From Arthrobacter sp. CDRTa11 (GTDB lineage Bacteria; Actinomycetota; Actinomycetes; Actinomycetales; Micrococcaceae), in assembly GCF_026427775.1 (NCBI RefSeq), contig NZ_CP044532.1, positions 248,001 through 312,000 on the forward strand: a stretch of DNA of 64,000 nucleotides, in the 5' to 3' direction. The translations under genes and the position numbers were made by a program. Positions within the stretch are counted from its first letter, which is position 1. Every line of letters starts with the position of its first letter. Positions 47,465 through 55,847 of the stretch are shown in pieces. The notes under the pieces are model-generated. The model saw nothing but the letters and a program-made list of their open reading frames with translations. It did not search any database and had not been told where the DNA came from.

Positions 47465-49078
47465 TCAGTGTTTTCCGGAACGGGTCCAGAGCCTGATCTG
47501 CAGGTGCGCCAGCAGCCGCTGGCCGGGATCCTGGAGGTCTATGCCCGAGACCTCGCAGGACCGGCGCAGGCGGTAGTGCACGGTGTTGCGGTGGATTCCC
47601 AGGTCTTCGGCGCAGCTGTTGACGTCGCCAAAGGACTCCAGGTAGGCGAGCAATGTTGTGGCGAATTCCGGGTAGCGCCCGCAAAGTTCTGTGATGCCCT
47701 TGTGCCGGAGCTCCTGGCGGGATTCCACCAGGTCCAGCAGCTCATTGACCAGCACCGTGGTTTCCACGTCGCTGAAGGAGGCCACCTTCAGCGACGGGTC
47801 CGTGCTGAGCACCGTCAGCACATTCCGGACATGCTCCAGCGACGTATGGAGCCGGTCCAGCCGGTCCACCACCGGCCCGATGGCCGCCTGCACCTGCAGG
47901 TCCAGGTGCGCTCCGGCGTCGCGGACAATAACGTTCACCAGCCTGCTGATGGCGGCCGGGGACTTCACCGGATCCAGGTCCGGCAGGATGATGGCCGTCT
48001 CCAGTCCCAGTGAGCCCACCACGGCTCCGGGCCGGTATGCCGCCGCATGGATGGAGACCAGGTTGGCAAGCTCCCCCCGTTGGAGCTGGAGACCGGGCGC
48101 CGACTGGTGCAGGCTGCCCGATGAAACCAGCACCAGCGCGGCCGGCCGTGACGGGTCCAGCCCGGCGGACTGCGCCTGGGAGTGGATCTGGGCCGTGCCG
48201 CTGAGCAGGCTGGAAACCCGGTCCCGGCGCATGGACTGCGACTGTTCATTGCGGTGCCGCACCAGCTCGATGGCGGCGTGCCGCGCGGAACCAACCATGA
48301 TCCTGTCGGCGTTGGAGGCCAGCTGTTCGGTTCCTTCCTGCAGCCAGATGTAACCCAGGATCCGGCGTCCGGCGAAGATGGCAATGGCCACCCGCTCGCG
48401 CAGCCCTTCCTCCGGATTGGCCGGGATATGGATAGGCACTTCGCCTGCCTGCAGGCGCTTGTACACACCGGATTCCTTCAGCAGCTTCTGGTACCGCTCC
48501 GGCCCCCGGCGCGCCAAGATGGACAGCCGCCGGAGTTCGTCCACATCGTTGGAGGCGGGGGAATACGCCAGGACCCGGTTGGCCGTGTCCTCAATGACCA
48601 CGTGTCCGCGGGTGAGGGTTGCCGTGGTCTGCGCGATGCCAAAGAGGTCCCGCTGCATGAGGGTGGAAGTGTCGCCGGAGGGGAGCGATTCGCGGATGCG
48701 GTCGACGGCGATGCCTTCGAGCTGGTCCCACCGCGCCTCCGCGCCCACAGCGATGAGCCCCGTCCCGGTACCGTTCATGACCTCACCGACAGCCGCCAGG
48801 TCCGCCTCGGAACCCTTGATGGCGATGGCCACGGGACGGTCCGCAAGCAGGGTCCGCACTTTGGGCAGGGCAGCCCTTCCGCGGGCCCCCACCAGGAACA
48901 CGAGGCAACCGGGCTGGACGGCCGCCCCGTCCTCCGGATCGACAATCACCGTTTCACGGACCTGTTCGTTGTCCGCTTCCGGGGCCATCAACAGCCTGGC
49001 ATTGTCGACGCCGATGTCCTCCAGGATGTCGCTCAGCGTGACCCGGACGGCGTCCCCGGCTTGCTCTTCAGGCCTCAC
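47465..49078 (-). CDS. PucR/CdaR-family transcriptional regulator
   Basis: About 537 residues. VTLSDILEDIGVDNARLLM opens the N-terminal PucR domain; a central GAF/GGDEF-like region follows; the C-terminus has the PucR helix-turn-helix SCAEDLGIHRNTVHYRLRRSCEVSGIDL. Family members control purine, amino-acid or sugar-acid catabolism. Position between glutaminase and a divergent amino-acid permease suggests control of amino-acid use. The start is unclear: GTG 49078 is used; TTG 49111 also opens the frame. Confidence 0.85.
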   Translation of the reverse strand: MRPEEQAGDAVRVTLSDILEDIGVDNARLLMAPEADNEQVRETVIVDPEDGAAVQPGCLVFLVGARGRAALPKVRTLLADRPVAIAIKGSEADLAAVGEVMNGTGTGLIAVGAEARWDQLEGIAVDRIRESLPSGDTSTLMQRDLFGIAQTTATLTRGHVVIEDTANRVLAYSPASNDVDELRRLSILARRGPERYQKLLKESGVYKRLQAGEVPIHIPANPEEGLRERVAIAIFAGRRILGYIWLQEGTEQLASNADRIMVGSARHAAIELVRHRNEQSQSMRRDRVSSLLSGTAQIHSQAQSAGLDPSRPAALVLVSSGSLHQSAPGLQLQRGELANLVSIHAAAYRPGAVVGSLGLETAIILPDLDPVKSPAAISRLVNVIVRDAGAHLDLQVQAAIGPVVDRLDRLHTSLEHVRNVLTVLSTDPSLKVASFSDVETTVLVNELLDLVESRQELRHKGITELCGRYPEFATTLLAYLESFGDVNSCAEDLGIHRNTVHYRLRRSCEVSGIDLQDPGQRLLAHLQIRLWTRSGKH

Positions 49079-49174
49079 GTCGTTGTTCAGACCCTTTCTG
49101 GTGCTTATCAAGTTTGATGCTGCCGTAGCCGGCGGCGACTGCCACAGCCATGTACCTTACTCGCGTTGGCACGG

Positions 49175-49186
49175 GCCAAAATTGGC
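49175..49186. promoter_or_regulatory. Palindrome in the PucR/permease control region
   Basis: GCCAAAATTGGC, a perfect 12-bp palindrome, with GTTGGC half-sites nearby at about 49165 and 49218. It lies in the 300-bp region between the divergent PucR and permease genes and is a candidate PucR operator. Confidence 0.5.
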
Positions 49187-49384
49187 TCCCGGCACAATTG
49201 AGCCGCACCGAAACTGTTGGCCATCCCAAAACAAAGCTAGTCCCGGAACCCTAAAGTTGGATACCGGCCCTCCCGGCAAAGACGCCCGGGCCTCAGCACG
49301 CACCTGATTTTCGCCGCCTTCCGCGGCCCAGGAGTCAAAGGAGACCCCTCGAATGACCTGCCTCACCAGCGCCCGGGAACTGCC

Positions 49385-50956
49385 ATGAAAGCCCCATCCG
49401 CAGGGAAACAACATGACACGCAACCGGCCCCGGACAGCCAGACAAGTACTCCAGGCACCGCCCAACTGGATCCGGCCGACGCCCTGGAGAACAGCCGCGA
49501 GCTGATGGGGGACAGGGCAGCGGCAGCGCAGGACTTTTCCAGTGAAGAGGCCGGCTACCACAAGACCCTGACACCCCGCCAGATCCAGATGATCGCCATC
49601 GGCGGCGCCATTGGCACGGGCCTTTTTATGGGCGCCGGCGGCAGGCTGAACGGCTCCGGCCCTGCCCTGGTGCTGGTGTACGCCGTCTGCGGCCTGTTCG
49701 CCTTCCTCATCCTGCGCGCGCTGGGCGAGCTGGTGCTGTACCGGCCGTCGTCGGGCTCCTTTGTTTCCTACGCCCGTGAGTTCTATGGCGAACGGATGGC
49801 ACATACCGCCGGCTGGCTCTATTTCCTGAACTGGGCCATGACCTCCATTGTGGACGTCACCGCCGTCGCCCTGTACGTGAAGTTCTGGGCCCCCTACTGG
49901 GAGCCGGTGCGTGACATGCCGCAGTGGGCCATTGCACTGCTGGCCCTTGTGGTGGTCCTCGGCCTGAACCTCGTCTCCGTGAAGGTGTTCGGCGAGATGG
50001 AGTTCTGGTTCGCGCTGACAAAGGTGACGGCGCTGGTCCTGTTCCTCATTGTGGGTGTCTGCTTTATCGTCTTCGGCGGCAAGACGGACCTGGGAACGCC
50101 GGGGATCGGCATCATCCTGGAGACCGGCGGCGCCTTTCCCACCGGCGCGGTGGCGCCGCTGCTGGCCATCAGCGGCGTGGTCTTCGCCTATGCCGCGATC
50201 GAGCTCGTTGGCACGGCGGCCGGTGAGACGGCCCACCCCGAGAAGGTGATGCCCAAGGCGGTGAATACGGTCGTGGCCCGCATCGCCGTGTTCTACATCG
50301 GTTCGGTGCTGCTGCTCTCCCTGCTCCTTCCCTTCACTGCCTACAAGGCGGGGGAGTCCCCGTTTGTCACGTTCTTCTCGCACCTGGGTTCGCCGGAATC
50401 GGCGGCGGTGTCCGCGTCCGTGATGAACTTCGTGGTGCTCACGGCCGCCCTGTCCAGCCTCAACGCGGGCCTTTACTCCACCGGGCGCATCCTGCGGTCC
50501 ATGGCAGTCAATGGATCCGCACCTGCTTTCACGGCGCGGATGAGCCGCAGCGGGGTGCCCTACGGCGGGATCCTGCTCACCGCCGTCGTCACCCTGCTGG
50601 GAGTTGGCCTCAACGCGCTGGTGCCTTCGCATGTGTTTGAAATCGTCCTGGAAATCTCCGCAGTGGGCATCATCGGCGGCTGGGCCACCATCATGCTCTG
50701 CCACATCAAACTCCAGAAGTGGGTCCGGCAGGGCAAGGCCGTGCGCCCCTCATTCAGGCTGTTCGGCGCGCCCTATACGTCCTACCTGACGCTGGCATTC
50801 CTCGCTTTTGTGCTGGTCACCATGGCGTTTTCCGAGATGGGCCGCTGGGTCCTGCTGTCCTCGCTGGCACTGGTCCCGCTGCTCAGCCTTGGCTGGTACG
50901 CGACGCGCCGCCGCCGCGCTGAGGCTGCCCTGGCGGCCGCGAACCACGCGAACTAG
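49385..50956 (+). CDS. APC-family amino-acid permease (AnsP-like)
   Basis: 523 residues with twelve membrane segments after a 60-residue polar N-terminus. [32 protein letters not shown] is the APC/AAT signature (GGxIGTGLF), and [26 protein letters not shown] and [26 protein letters not shown] are further landmarks that resemble L-asparagine permease AnsP. Substrate is inferred, not certain; glutamine or basic amino acids are alternatives given the glutaminase and decarboxylase neighbours. The decarboxylase follows after 52 bp. Confidence 0.88.
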   Translation: MKAPSAGKQHDTQPAPDSQTSTPGTAQLDPADALENSRELMGDRAAAAQDFSSEEAGYHKTLTPRQIQMIAIGGAIGTGLFMGAGGRLNGSGPALVLVYAVCGLFAFLILRALGELVLYRPSSGSFVSYAREFYGERMAHTAGWLYFLNWAMTSIVDVTAVALYVKFWAPYWEPVRDMPQWAIALLALVVVLGLNLVSVKVFGEMEFWFALTKVTALVLFLIVGVCFIVFGGKTDLGTPGIGIILETGGAFPTGAVAPLLAISGVVFAYAAIELVGTAAGETAHPEKVMPKAVNTVVARIAVFYIGSVLLLSLLLPFTAYKAGESPFVTFFSHLGSPESAAVSASVMNFVVLTAALSSLNAGLYSTGRILRSMAVNGSAPAFTARMSRSGVPYGGILLTAVVTLLGVGLNALVPSHVFEIVLEISAVGIIGGWATIMLCHIKLQKWVRQGKAVRPSFRLFGAPYTSYLTLAFLAFVLVTMAFSEMGRWVLLSSLALVPLLSLGWYATRRRRAEAALAAANHAN

Positions 50957-51008
50957 CCCAGTGACGAATCAAAAACAGAACATCCCCACGAACAACGGAA
51001 AAAGCTTC

Positions 51009-53816
51009 ATGACGTACGACGCCGCGTCCCCGGCCCTGCAGGTTCAGCCGGCACATTCGCCGGTGCTTTCGCACCCACTTTCGACGGGGCGGGTGGCAAC
51101 GTCGCCAACATCCGCCCAGCCTGAGATCGGAACGCCCAGCCGTGCCTGGCGGATCCGGGCCGACTCGTGGGAGTTCCTGGGTTATGCCCTCAGGCAACTG
51201 GCCAACGGTTCAGGCAGCAACGGCCAGTCCGGACTGCTGGGCCAGATCAGGAGGGCCCTGGCGCTCCTGGACTCGGTGGAGCCCTACTGGGCGTTCCCCG
51301 GACGTGCCAGCATGGACCGTCTGAACAGCATCATCGCTGCCGGGCAGTACCAGGACGCGGTTGACCTGGTGGACGGGATCAGGGCAAGGATGGGACGGGC
51401 CAGGCCCCCAGCGGAACAGCCCACTACGGGCCACTCAGAAGCTGCCGAACCCACGCACGACACGGACCTGACTGCGGAGCGTCCGCGGTTTGAAGTGCTG
51501 GTGGTTGACGATATCCCGGTGCAGGACGCAGAGGCGCTCAGGAACGACATGCTCGCCCAGCGCCGCCCGGCCGACGCCTTCAGTTACGACGTCAATGTGG
51601 TCTCCTCCTACGAGGACGCGCTGGTGGCTTTGTTGCTCAACCCTGACATCCAGGCGTGTGTCCTCCGGCCGGGATTCGGCATCCGGGCTTCCCGGCCCCT
51701 CGGATCGGACCTGAAAAGGGTTGTCTCCCGCCACGTCGAGGATGACCTCGAACGGCTCCGTCCCATCGACCGGATCCTTCGGCTGGCTGAACGGATCGCT
51801 GAACTCCGCCCGGAGCTGGACGTCTACCTTGTGGCAGGTGTTGCCATCGAGGGCCTGGCCGGTTCGCTGACGCGCCGGTTTGCGCGGATCTTCCGGCGGG
51901 AGGACAGGCTGGACCTGCACCTGTCGCTGCTCGCCGGGGTGGCCGGACGCTATGAAACACCCTTCTTCACGGCGCTGCAGGAATACAGCCGCAGGCCTGC
52001 CAGTGTCTTCCATGCCCTGCCGATATCCCGCGGCGGCTCGGTGGGGAACTCCCCGTGGATCAGGGACATGGCTGATTTCTACGGCCAGAACCTGCTCCTG
52101 GCCGAGACCTCCGCCACGTCCGGCGGCCTTGATTCGCTGCTGGATCCGCATGGCTCCATCAAGAAGGCACAAACCCTGGCGGCGAGGGCTTTCGGGGCGG
52201 AGAAGACGTTCTTTGTCACCAACGGCACCTCCACTGCCAACAAGGTGGTGCACCAGGCCATCGTGGCGCCGGGGGACATTGTGCTGGTGGACCGCAACTG
52301 CCACAAGTCCCACCACTATGCCCTGATGCTCTCCGGCGCCCAGGTGGCGTACCTGGACGCCTACCCCCTGGACCAGTACTCGTTCTACGGGGCCGTGCCG
52401 CTGGAGAGCATCAAGAAGATGCTGCTGGACTACCGCCGCGCCGGCCGGCTGGACCGGGTCAAGATGATCACGCTGACCAACTGCACCTTCGACGGCATTG
52501 TGTACGATCCCGAAAGGGTCATGGAGGAATGCCTGGCCATCAAGCCGGACCTGGTGTTCCTCTGGGATGAGGCCTGGTTCGCCTTCGCCGGGTTCCATCC
52601 GGTGTACCGCCGTCGGACGGCCATGGCGGCTGCCGCCAAGCTGGAGGCGCAGTTCCGGGACCCCGGTTTCAGCGTCCGGCACGCAAAGCAGGCGGCGGAG
52701 CTGCCGGACGCAGAAAGCGGCGGCCCCGAAGCGGACGACGCCTGGCTCCGGACCCGGCTCATCCCGGATCCGGCAAAGGCCAGGCTGCGGGTCTATGCCA
52801 CCCAGTCCACGCACAAAACCTTGACCTCCCTGCGCCAGGGGTCCATGATCCACGTGTTCGACCAGGACTTCGAACAGCTCAACGGCGAGGCGTTTCGTGA
52901 GGCCTACATGACGCATACCTCCACCTCGCCCAACTACCAGATCCTGGCGTCGCTGGACATCGGCCGGCGGCAGGCGGAGCTGGAAGGTTTTGCCCTGGTG
53001 CAGAAGCAGGCGGACCTCGCGGTGAGCATAGCCCAGGCGGTGGCGCGCAACCCGCTGCTGAAGAAGTACTTCCGCATCCTGGGCGCCAAGGAACTGGTGC
53101 CGGAGGAGTTCCGTGAGACGGACTGCTCCATGCCGCTGAGCCAGGGACTGTCCGCCTTTGACGAAGCCTGGCGGCGGGACGAGTTTGTGGTGGATCCCAG
53201 CAGGCTCACGCTGGACATCGGGCTGACCGGAATTGACGGCGACACCTTTAAGCACGACCACCTTATGGACAAGTACGGCATCCAGGTCAATAAGACGTCT
53301 CGGAACAGCGTGCTGTTCATGACAAACATCGGCACGTCGCGCAGCGCGGTGGCCTACCTGGTGGAGGTGCTGGTGAAGCTGGCCGAGTCCTTCGAAACGG
53401 AAAAACGGACGCTGGGGCCGCGGGGCCTCAGGGCATTGGAAGCCCGCGTTTCGGCGCTGAGCAGCGCCCCGCCGGCGCTTCCGGATTTCAGCAGTTTCGC
53501 CCGCCGGTTCCGCACTGATGCCACGTCGCCGGACGGCAATCTCCGGGCCGCCTACTTTGAGACGTACAAGGACGGAGCCACGGAGTACGTGGAACCTGCC
53601 GAGCTGGCCGCGAGGGTGGAGGCCGGGCATGAGGTGGTGTCTGCCGGCTTTGTGACACCGTACCCACCAGGGTTTCCCATTCTGGTGCCGGGCCAGGTGA
53701 TCACGGGCAATGCCCTGGCCTTTATGGCGGCACTGGACACCCGCGAAGTCCACGGGTTCGATCCCGCCCTCGGTTACCGGGTGTTCACGGAAGAATGGCT
53801 CACCTCGGCCAGCTAG
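51009..53816 (+). CDS. Orn/Lys/Arg-type PLP decarboxylase, extended form
   Basis: 935 residues, longer than the 715-755 usual for inducible lysine or arginine decarboxylases. Residues 1-155 are an extra Pro/Ala-rich plus helical region; a wing domain follows (FEVLVVDDIPVQDAEALRNDML); then the PLP core with TFFVTNGTSTANKVVHQAIV, DRNCHKSHHYALMLSGA, LVFLWDEAWFAF and STHKTLTSLRQGSMIH, where the Lys of STHK forms the Schiff base. It produces a diamine and CO2 from a basic amino acid. ATG 51009 is chosen; GTG 50961 is possible. The stop overlaps the convergent LapA gene (CTAG). Confidence 0.88.
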   Translation: MTYDAASPALQVQPAHSPVLSHPLSTGRVATSPTSAQPEIGTPSRAWRIRADSWEFLGYALRQLANGSGSNGQSGLLGQIRRALALLDSVEPYWAFPGRASMDRLNSIIAAGQYQDAVDLVDGIRARMGRARPPAEQPTTGHSEAAEPTHDTDLTAERPRFEVLVVDDIPVQDAEALRNDMLAQRRPADAFSYDVNVVSSYEDALVALLLNPDIQACVLRPGFGIRASRPLGSDLKRVVSRHVEDDLERLRPIDRILRLAERIAELRPELDVYLVAGVAIEGLAGSLTRRFARIFRREDRLDLHLSLLAGVAGRYETPFFTALQEYSRRPASVFHALPISRGGSVGNSPWIRDMADFYGQNLLLAETSATSGGLDSLLDPHGSIKKAQTLAARAFGAEKTFFVTNGTSTANKVVHQAIVAPGDIVLVDRNCHKSHHYALMLSGAQVAYLDAYPLDQYSFYGAVPLESIKKMLLDYRRAGRLDRVKMITLTNCTFDGIVYDPERVMEECLAIKPDLVFLWDEAWFAFAGFHPVYRRRTAMAAAAKLEAQFRDPGFSVRHAKQAAELPDAESGGPEADDAWLRTRLIPDPAKARLRVYATQSTHKTLTSLRQGSMIHVFDQDFEQLNGEAFREAYMTHTSTSPNYQILASLDIGRRQAELEGFALVQKQADLAVSIAQAVARNPLLKKYFRILGAKELVPEEFRETDCSMPLSQGLSAFDEAWRRDEFVVDPSRLTLDIGLTGIDGDTFKHDHLMDKYGIQVNKTSRNSVLFMTNIGTSRSAVAYLVEVLVKLAESFETEKRTLGPRGLRALEARVSALSSAPPALPDFSSFARRFRTDATSPDGNLRAAYFETYKDGATEYVEPAELAARVEAGHEVVSAGFVTPYPPGFPILVPGQVITGNALAFMAALDTREVHGFDPALGYRVFTEEWLTSAS

Positions 53817-54304
53817 CGCCGGGCACCGCTGCCCCGGGTCTCCTTGAGCCGGGCGCGGTGCGCGGTGGCCCTGAGCTGCAGGATGCGGGCGGCGCCCGCG
53901 ATGGCCACCAGGACGCCGCCGGTGACGCTGGCTATAAACAGGGCCATGCCCAGCGGGACAACTCCTTCCATTCCCAGATACCTGACGGCCACCTGGTCCT
54001 GGTTCTGCATGATGAAGATAATCAGCAGGATCAGGAGCACCAGGGCGGCCACGACGGCGGCCCACACCATTCCGGCGCGGGTCACCCGTTGCGGGCCTGC
54101 TGAGGGCGCTGCCGGGGGAGCGGCGGGGGTGGCCGCTGCGGCGGGCAGGGCCCCGCTGGCTGCTGCATCTTGAGACGCGGGAGGACTGGCGGACGCGGGC
54201 GGACTGACGGGGCGGGACTCCGGCACCGGCTGCCCCACATACTCCTCGCCGGGTTGCGGCCGACGCTCCGCGCCGCCCGCAGGCATGGACTGTCCTGTAC
54301 TCAT
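53813..54304 (-). CDS. LapA-domain (DUF1049) membrane protein
   Basis: 163 residues. A Pro/Ala/Ser-rich N-terminus of about 75 residues precedes two helices: MVWAAVVAALVLLILLIIFIMQN and PLGMALFIASVTGGVLVAIAG, joined by QDQVAVRYLGMEGVV. The N-Q-x-x-V-x-v-x-f/y-L form between helices is the LapA/DUF1049 pattern. The basic C-terminus (LRATAHRARLKETRGSGARR) faces the cytosol. AAAGAGG precedes the ATG, and RTAAG site 4 lies 16 bp upstream. LapA-type proteins are linked to envelope and lipopolysaccharide homeostasis in Gram-negatives; the role here is unknown. Confidence 0.8.
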   Translation of the reverse strand: MSTGQSMPAGGAERRPQPGEEYVGQPVPESRPVSPPASASPPASQDAAASGALPAAAATPAAPPAAPSAGPQRVTRAGMVWAAVVAALVLLILLIIFIMQNQDQVAVRYLGMEGVVPLGMALFIASVTGGVLVAIAGAARILQLRATAHRARLKETRGSGARR

Positions 54305-54319
54305 TTTGCCGCCTCTTTA

Positions 54320-54333
54320 GTAAGCATACTTAC
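54320..54333. promoter_or_regulatory. RTAAG-N4-CTTAY palindrome, site 4
   Basis: GTAAG-CATA-CTTAC, perfect 5-bp arms. Read toward the LapA gene (minus strand) it contains TATGCT and ends in CTTACTAA, the same right half as site 2. It lies 16-29 bp upstream of the ATG at 54304. Confidence 0.6.
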
Positions 54334-54471
54334 AGTTCCACCATAGTGGCCGTCCGGCGGCGGTGTATAGCTGGAGACGTGTTTAGCGCCGCGGTGTAAA
54401 GCTGCAGGGTTTCGCCGAGTCCTCCGGTCAGGCCCGGCCCGTGCTGACGTTGGCGGAGAAAAGCAGGAGAG

Positions 54472-54831
54472 TCAGCCGTCGGCCAGCCGGCGGGCATGCT
54501 CCCGTTCTGCCGCCGTCAATTCGCCGGCCCCGCTGGCCTGCAGGACCCAGGCCGTCACCGCGCCGCCCGGACCGGCGACGGATCCGGCGCTGAGGGCTTC
54601 TTGCATCCGGCGGCGGACCTTGGCCAGCCGCTCCGGCTCGGTGGCGAAGATAATCTTCAGGCGCACCGTCCCGCCAGTGCGCTCGGCGCTGGTGTGGTGC
54701 GCGGCAAGCGGGCAAGGCGGCGGGTGCTCAAAACTCCCGCAGAGGGCAAGCGTGATGGCCGCGCCCGGCGCACGGACATCGGCTCCTGCGTCCATCAGCA
54801 GGGTGGCGTTCTGTGCATAAAGTCCGCGCAT
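54472..54831 (-). CDS. Hypothetical protein
   Basis: 119 residues. MRGLYAQNATLLMDAGADVRAPGAAITLALCGSFEHPPPC at the start, GGTVRLKIIFATEPERLAKVRRRMQEALSAGSVAG in the middle. The mixed alpha/beta pattern is soluble, with two cysteines (CGSFEHPPPC). No family recognised. Codon bias is good. GGAG 10 bases upstream of ATG 54831 is a fair ribosome binding site; an ATG at 54849 is the alternative. It lies downstream of the small gene at 54929 on the same strand. Confidence 0.6.
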   Translation of the reverse strand: MRGLYAQNATLLMDAGADVRAPGAAITLALCGSFEHPPPCPLAAHHTSAERTGGTVRLKIIFATEPERLAKVRRRMQEALSAGSVAGPGGAVTAWVLQASGAGELTAAEREHARRLADG

Positions 54832-54871
54832 GGCCCCATTCTCCGGCATCCCACCGCCTTGGCGCAGCCGA

Positions 54872-54901
54872 AGGGCCCCGCTCATACCTGAACGGGGCCC
54901 T
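54872..54901. repeat. GC-rich perfect hairpin between two small minus-strand genes
   Basis: AGGGCCCCG (54872-54880) and CGGGGCCCT (54893-54901), a perfect 9-bp stem with a 12-nt loop, 28 bp after the stop of the 54929 gene. No T-run follows on either strand, so it may terminate weakly or protect an mRNA end. Confidence 0.5.
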
Positions 54902-54928
54902 CCTCGGACAGTGGGTCATGCCGGCTTG

Positions 54929-55132
54929 TCAGACCTTCTCAAAATTGCGGTCAGCAGCAGGCTCCTGGACCTTTGGTGCCTTCCGGCGGGGAACGAATGC
55001 CCAGAACTTGAATTCAGGCTCCGTCAGGTCCGGCTCTGAACGGGCCGGCTGCGTGTCCTGTTTTTTCTCAGGTTCGCGTTCGGCTTCCTTGCGGATGCCC
55101 CACCCGAAGTCCTTACTCGATGAATAGCACAT
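54929..55132 (-). CDS. Small hypothetical protein (MCYSSSKDFGW type)
   Basis: 67 residues. The start MCYSSSKDFGWGIRKE is one I recall from many actinobacterial genomes as a conserved small protein without a function; that memory is not a search. The middle is charged (EREPEKKQDTQPARSEPDLTEPE), followed by FKFWAFVPRRK. No signal or membrane segment. AGGAGG five bases upstream fixes ATG 55132. It precedes the 54472 gene and a GC-rich hairpin. Confidence 0.7.
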   Translation of the reverse strand: MCYSSSKDFGWGIRKEAEREPEKKQDTQPARSEPDLTEPEFKFWAFVPRRKAPKVQEPAADRNFEKV

Positions 55133-55201
55133 CACAACCTCCTAATAGTGATTGCCCTTTAATCGTCCTCCGTTACTGCCTCTGAGTCGACACCCCGGCC
55201 G

Positions 55202-55283
55202 TATCATGTAAGTCGTGACTGCCGCGGGCCACGGGTTTTTCGCCTCGGCTGGCAAGCCGTTGCGGTCACGGCAGCGGCGATGA
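55202..55283 (+). promoter_or_regulatory. -10 element TATCAT and leaderless 22-codon upstream ORF
   Basis: TATCAT (55202-55207) is followed 8 nt on by GTG 55215, opening a 22-codon frame (VTAAGHGFFASAGKPLRSRQ then RR) that stops at 55281-55283. That TGA runs into the GAAAGG ribosome binding site of the Lrp gene. Confidence 0.35.
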
Positions 55284-55292
55284 AAGGCAAGT

Positions 55293-55847
55293 ATGGAGTC
55301 CAGCGGTCTCGATCATATTGACGAGGCGATCCTTGCCGAGCTCACCAGGAACGCCAGGATTCCCCATGCCGAGCTCGCCCAGCGCGTGATGCTGTCCCGG
55401 AATGCCGTACGCCAGAGGATCACCCGGATGGAGCGCCGCGGGCATATCGAGGGCTACACCATTATTGCCGGCAGCCCGGGCCAGCGGATGGTGTCCGCCA
55501 TGCTGCTGGTGTACCGCAAGGACCGGATGCGCGGTTCCGATGTGCTGGCGGCGCTTCGGAACATTCCGGAAGTGGTCCTCTGCGATGTGCTCAGCGGCGA
55601 CTTCGATCTTCTGGTGCGTCTGGAAGCCCGCTCCCTGGAGCGGATCCAGGACATCTGGGAACAGATCGCGGGCCTCCCCGGCGTGCATGACACCGTGACG
55701 GCGCTGACCCTTTCCACCGTTATCCGCCGCGAGACCCCCGGGTATGACAACAGGCAAGACAAGGGCTATGACAACGGGCAGGACAACAGCCAGAACAACA
55801 GCCAGGACAAGAGCCAAGACCACGGGGACCGTCCGGAGGGAAGCTAG
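55293..55847 (+). CDS. Lrp/AsnC-family transcriptional regulator
   Basis: 184 residues. GLDHIDEAILAELTRNARIPHAELAQRVMLSRNAVRQRITRMERRGHIEGYT is the Lrp winged helix, and the C-terminal RAM domain (VSAMLLVYRKDRM, VVLCDVLSGDFDLLVRLEARSLERIQDIWEQIAGLPGVHDTVT) binds small effectors, usually amino acids. A 35-residue tail of Asp/Asn/Gln/Lys repeats follows, unusual for the family. GAAAGG precedes the ATG. Target unknown; its stop overlaps that of the convergent permease gene (CTAG). Confidence 0.9.
   Translation: MESSGLDHIDEAILAELTRNARIPHAELAQRVMLSRNAVRQRITRMERRGHIEGYTIIAGSPGQRMVSAMLLVYRKDRMRGSDVLAALRNIPEVVLCDVLSGDFDLLVRLEARSLERIQDIWEQIAGLPGVHDTVTALTLSTVIRRETPGYDNRQDKGYDNGQDNSQNNSQDKSQDHGDRPEGS
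55739..55826 (+). repeat. Tandem degenerate repeats in the Lrp gene tail
   Basis: Two 24-bp units beginning GGSTATGACAAC are followed by three 12-bp units close to AGCCAGGACAAC. They encode a DNRQDKGYDNGQDNSQ-like tail and probably arose by slippage. Confidence 0.65.

Noticed and set aside
49157..50704. 515-codon minus-strand frame antisense to the amino-acid permease
   Set aside because: Shadow frame, His/Gly/Arg-rich with no start signal; the plus strand encodes a clear APC permease.
51435..54065. 876-codon minus-strand open frame antisense to the decarboxylase
   Set aside because: Shadow of a high-GC gene: composition rich in His, Arg, Gly and Gln, no motif, and the real gene has an intact PLP core.
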